Shown piece by piece: positions 12,337-14,257 of a stretch of 14,257 bases of DNA. The position numbers were made by a program, and so were the translations under genes. The notes under the pieces were generated by a model that was not told where the DNA came from, made no database searches, and was given only the letters and a program-made list of their open reading frames with translations. This stretch comes from JAPOPJ01 sp964538885 (GTDB lineage: Archaea > Thermoproteota > Nitrososphaeria > Nitrososphaerales > Nitrosopumilaceae), in assembly GCA_964538885.1 (NCBI GenBank), contig CAZIHR010000065.1, forward strand, positions 1 through 14,257, written 5' to 3'. Every line of letters starts with the position of its first letter. Position 1 is the first letter of the stretch.

Positions 12337-13935
12337 TTATTTGGAGGCAGCCCTTACAAATGCCTCAAATGATGCCTCTGGAAAGCCGGGCCTACTATCA
12401 AATTCAGGATGAAATTGAACCCCAAGGTAGAACTTGTGATCTGGCATCTCTAGTATCTCCATTCTTTTTCCACTGTCGCTCTCAGCAGAGAAGATCATCC
12501 CATTATCTTCAAACTTTGGAATGTATCGTGCATTTATCTCGTACCTGTGCCTGTGTCTCTTAACTATAGTGTCCTCATCATATATCTTGTTAGCAATTGT
12601 ACCTTTATCCACATTGATGCTGTTTGCACCCAGACGAAGTGAACCTCCTAGATCAGCTATATCTTTTTGCTCTGGCAACAAATCTACTATGGGATTTTTT
12701 GTGTCGGGATGAATCTCAGTAGAGTTTGCATCCTCCATCATCAAAACATTTCTCCCAAATGCAACAGCTGCAAGCTGAAATCCGAAACATATTCCCAGAT
12801 ATGGAATGTCTTTCTCTCTAGCATAGTTTGCTGCTTTGATTATTCCTTCTGAGCCGCGTATCCCAAATCCGCCAGGAACCAGAATACCATCGTATCCGGA
12901 CAGCTTGTCATAATCCAAAATGGACTCAGAATCTATCCAGTCAATCTTTACTGATTTGCCCAATTTGGCACCAGCATGTCTCAAGGCATGATTCACGCTA
13001 ACATAGCTGTCCGCCAAGGTGACATACTTGCCCACCATGGCAATGCTTACCTGACAGTCATCATGATTCACCATAGACTCTGCAATGGCGTTCCATTTGT
13101 CCCAGTTTTTTGATGTATTTATCATTCCGGTCTTTCCAAATTTTGTGAATATAGAATCAAGTATTCCCTGATCGTACAGCATCCAAGGTACATGAAATAT
13201 AGATGCTGCATCATGACACGACAAAACATGGTCAGCAGTCACATTGGTAAATAACGCAATTTTCTTCTTTGCATTATCTTCCAACGGTCTATCACATCTG
13301 ACTGCAAGAAAGTCAGGCTGAATGCCTATTCTGCGCAATTCTTGCACACTGTACTGCGTGGGTTTTGTCTTCTGTTCACCCACCACATCCAATGAGGGAG
13401 CAAGAGTTACATGTACAAATAACACGTTCTGAGAGCCCTCATCTGCCCGGATCTGCCTTAATGCTTCCAAAAATGGTAATGATTCAATGTCGCCTACTGT
13501 GCCTCCACATTCCACTATCAGAAAGTCAAGATTCTCATCATCTGCTATACTTTTGATTCTGTTTTTGATCTCGTCAGTTACATGTGGTATGATCTGCACA
13601 CATGCCCCCAGATACTCACCTCTGCGCTCGGCTTCAATGACTGATGAATAGACCTGAGCCGTTGTGATGTTGTGGGTTTTTGGCATATTTTGGTTGAGAA
13701 ATCTTTCATAGTTTCCAATATCCATGTCACACTCTCCCCCATCTACAGTCACAAAAACTTCCCCATGTGCCATAGGATTCATAGTTCCTGCATCATAATT
13801 CAGGTAAGGATCAATCTTTACACATGAGACCTTTTGATTTGCTAGTTGTAGTAGTTTGGCAATAGAGGATGTGGTAACACCTTTGCCAAGCCCAGACATG
13901 ACACCACCCGTGACAAAAATGAACTTTGTCTGCAC
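12337..13935 (-). CDS. pyrG: CTP synthase
   Basis: CTP synthase aminates UTP to CTP with glutamine and ATP, the last step of pyrimidine nucleotide synthesis. The protein is 532 residues, a normal length. The N-terminal amidoligase domain begins KFIFVTGGVMSGLGKG (P-loop) and carries VECGGTVGDIES (E142). The C-terminal class I glutamine amidotransferase domain has GILVPGGFGIRG, the nucleophile C383 in GICFGFQ (usually GICLGMQ), and H509/E511 in GVQFHPEF. The start is GTG at 13935; no in-frame ATG precedes it before a stop codon at 13992-13990, and MQTKFIFVTGG fits the family. A weak TATA-like stretch (CATACAAA, about 13964) lies upstream. The stop touches that of NAD kinase. The neighbouring transposase fragment lies about 106 bases upstream. 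Confidence 0.96.
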   Translation of the reverse strand: MQTKFIFVTGGVMSGLGKGVTTSSIAKLLQLANQKVSCVKIDPYLNYDAGTMNPMAHGEVFVTVDGGECDMDIGNYERFLNQNMPKTHNITTAQVYSSVIEAERRGEYLGACVQIIPHVTDEIKNRIKSIADDENLDFLIVECGGTVGDIESLPFLEALRQIRADEGSQNVLFVHVTLAPSLDVVGEQKTKPTQYSVQELRRIGIQPDFLAVRCDRPLEDNAKKKIALFTNVTADHVLSCHDAASIFHVPWMLYDQGILDSIFTKFGKTGMINTSKNWDKWNAIAESMVNHDDCQVSIAMVGKYVTLADSYVSVNHALRHAGAKLGKSVKIDWIDSESILDYDKLSGYDGILVPGGFGIRGSEGIIKAANYAREKDIPYLGICFGFQLAAVAFGRNVLMMEDANSTEIHPDTKNPIVDLLPEQKDIADLGGSLRLGANSINVDKGTIANKIYDEDTIVKRHRHRYEINARYIPKFEDNGMIFSAESDSGKRMEILEMPDHKFYLGVQFHPEFDSRPGFPEASFEAFVRAASK

Positions 13936-14041
13936 ATCAATAAAAGAATTATCTGGTTTTTGTATGTTGTGATCATGGAACTCTGTTTCCTAATTCGCCA
14001 TATGTGTGCTACCATATGCTTGTCAGACGGCAATATGGATG

Positions 14042-14257
14042 TCACGGCGTCACTCTTCCCACCTCTCGCGCGATCGACTCGTCCCTCCACTTGTTGTATT
14101 GGATCACCTTGAGTCTTATCTCCTGCACGATGTTTTCCCACTTGAGGGCCATCAGGTGCTCTCCGAACAGGCGCTTGAACGCCGAAAACACACTCTCTAC
14201 GAGCCAGCGTTTGCCGTAGCCTATGCGGGCCTTCCAATATACCTAGTTCTCCCGCTT
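14042..14257 (-). pseudogene. IS5/IS4-like DDE transposase, C-terminal part with in-frame stop
   Basis: The last 71 codons of a transposase read from the window edge on the minus strand to TGA at 14044-14042. YGKRWLVESVFSAFKRLFGE is the hallmark region of archaeal IS5/IS4-type enzymes, with the catalytic Glu in WLVES. ALKWENIVQEIRLKVIQYNKW follows. A TAG codon at 14245-14243 interrupts the frame (KREN-stop-VYWKAR), probably a CAG-to-TAG change, so the copy is likely dead unless read through. The G+C content is high (35 of 60 in 14041-14100), unlike the host. The part beyond the window is unseen. No terminal inverted repeat was securely identified between 13986 and 14041. It is a different family from the transposase at the left edge. 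Confidence 0.8.

Noticed and set aside
13842..14237. 131-residue minus-strand frame spanning the pyrG start and the transposase fragment
   Set aside because: It joins two unrelated regions out of frame with both the pyrG and transposase readings, each of which has clear family motifs.
1..14257. CRISPR array, tRNA or rRNA genes
   Set aside because: No regularly spaced repeats, no cloverleaf-like segments and no rRNA motifs were seen on either strand.

Overview
This window looks like a stretch of a Nitrososphaerota (Thaumarchaeota) chromosome, probably of the Nitrosopumilales type. It carries ribosomal proteins S25e and S26e, RNA polymerase subunit RpoK/Rpb6, an Alba-family protein, deoxyhypusine synthase and an archaeal-type threonyl-tRNA synthetase. 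The host DNA is AT-rich, gene starts lack Shine-Dalgarno sites, and TATA-like boxes sit about 23-31 bases before many start codons. That spacing implies leaderless mRNAs. Several starts are GTG or TTG.

Layout. Positions 1-290 hold the 3' end of an IS3-type transposase. Positions 291-1289 are gene-poor: a 57-residue C2H2 zinc-finger gene (576-749, minus) and a decayed insertion element with 13-bp inverted ends (812-1151). Positions 1290-5062 hold rps26e (plus), then a minus-strand block of thrS, an agmatinase-family ureohydrolase and a CDP-alcohol phosphatidyltransferase. Positions 5063-5976 hold small uncertain genes plus a likely real unknown 115-residue gene. Positions 6040-8678 hold deoxyhypusine synthase, a small Cys/His protein, rps25e, a cyclophilin-like protein and rpoK. 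After a sparse stretch come an HTH regulator with a C-terminal Cys/His cluster, an Alba-like protein, a PfkB sugar kinase, an NAD kinase fused to a C-terminal winged helix, and CTP synthase. The window ends in a second transposase (minus, different family) with an in-frame amber codon.

How the genes fit together. The region is a housekeeping island for translation, transcription and nucleotide/cofactor supply. The ureohydrolase could feed polyamine precursor to deoxyhypusine synthase. Five convergent gene pairs touch or overlap at their stop codons, and several divergent pairs share very short promoter regions. The two flanking transposases are G+C-richer than the host: 35 of 60 G/C in 14041-14100 and 31 of 60 in 61-120, against 24 of 60 in 12301-12360. 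No CRISPR array, tRNA or rRNA gene was recognised.

No gene set here forms a clear undescribed defence or metabolic system. The most unusual points are the NAD kinase-winged helix fusion with its altered GGDG motif, the Alba-like protein lacking the usual lysine pair, the symmetric TATA between thrS and an unknown small gene, and the decayed element just upstream of rps26e.
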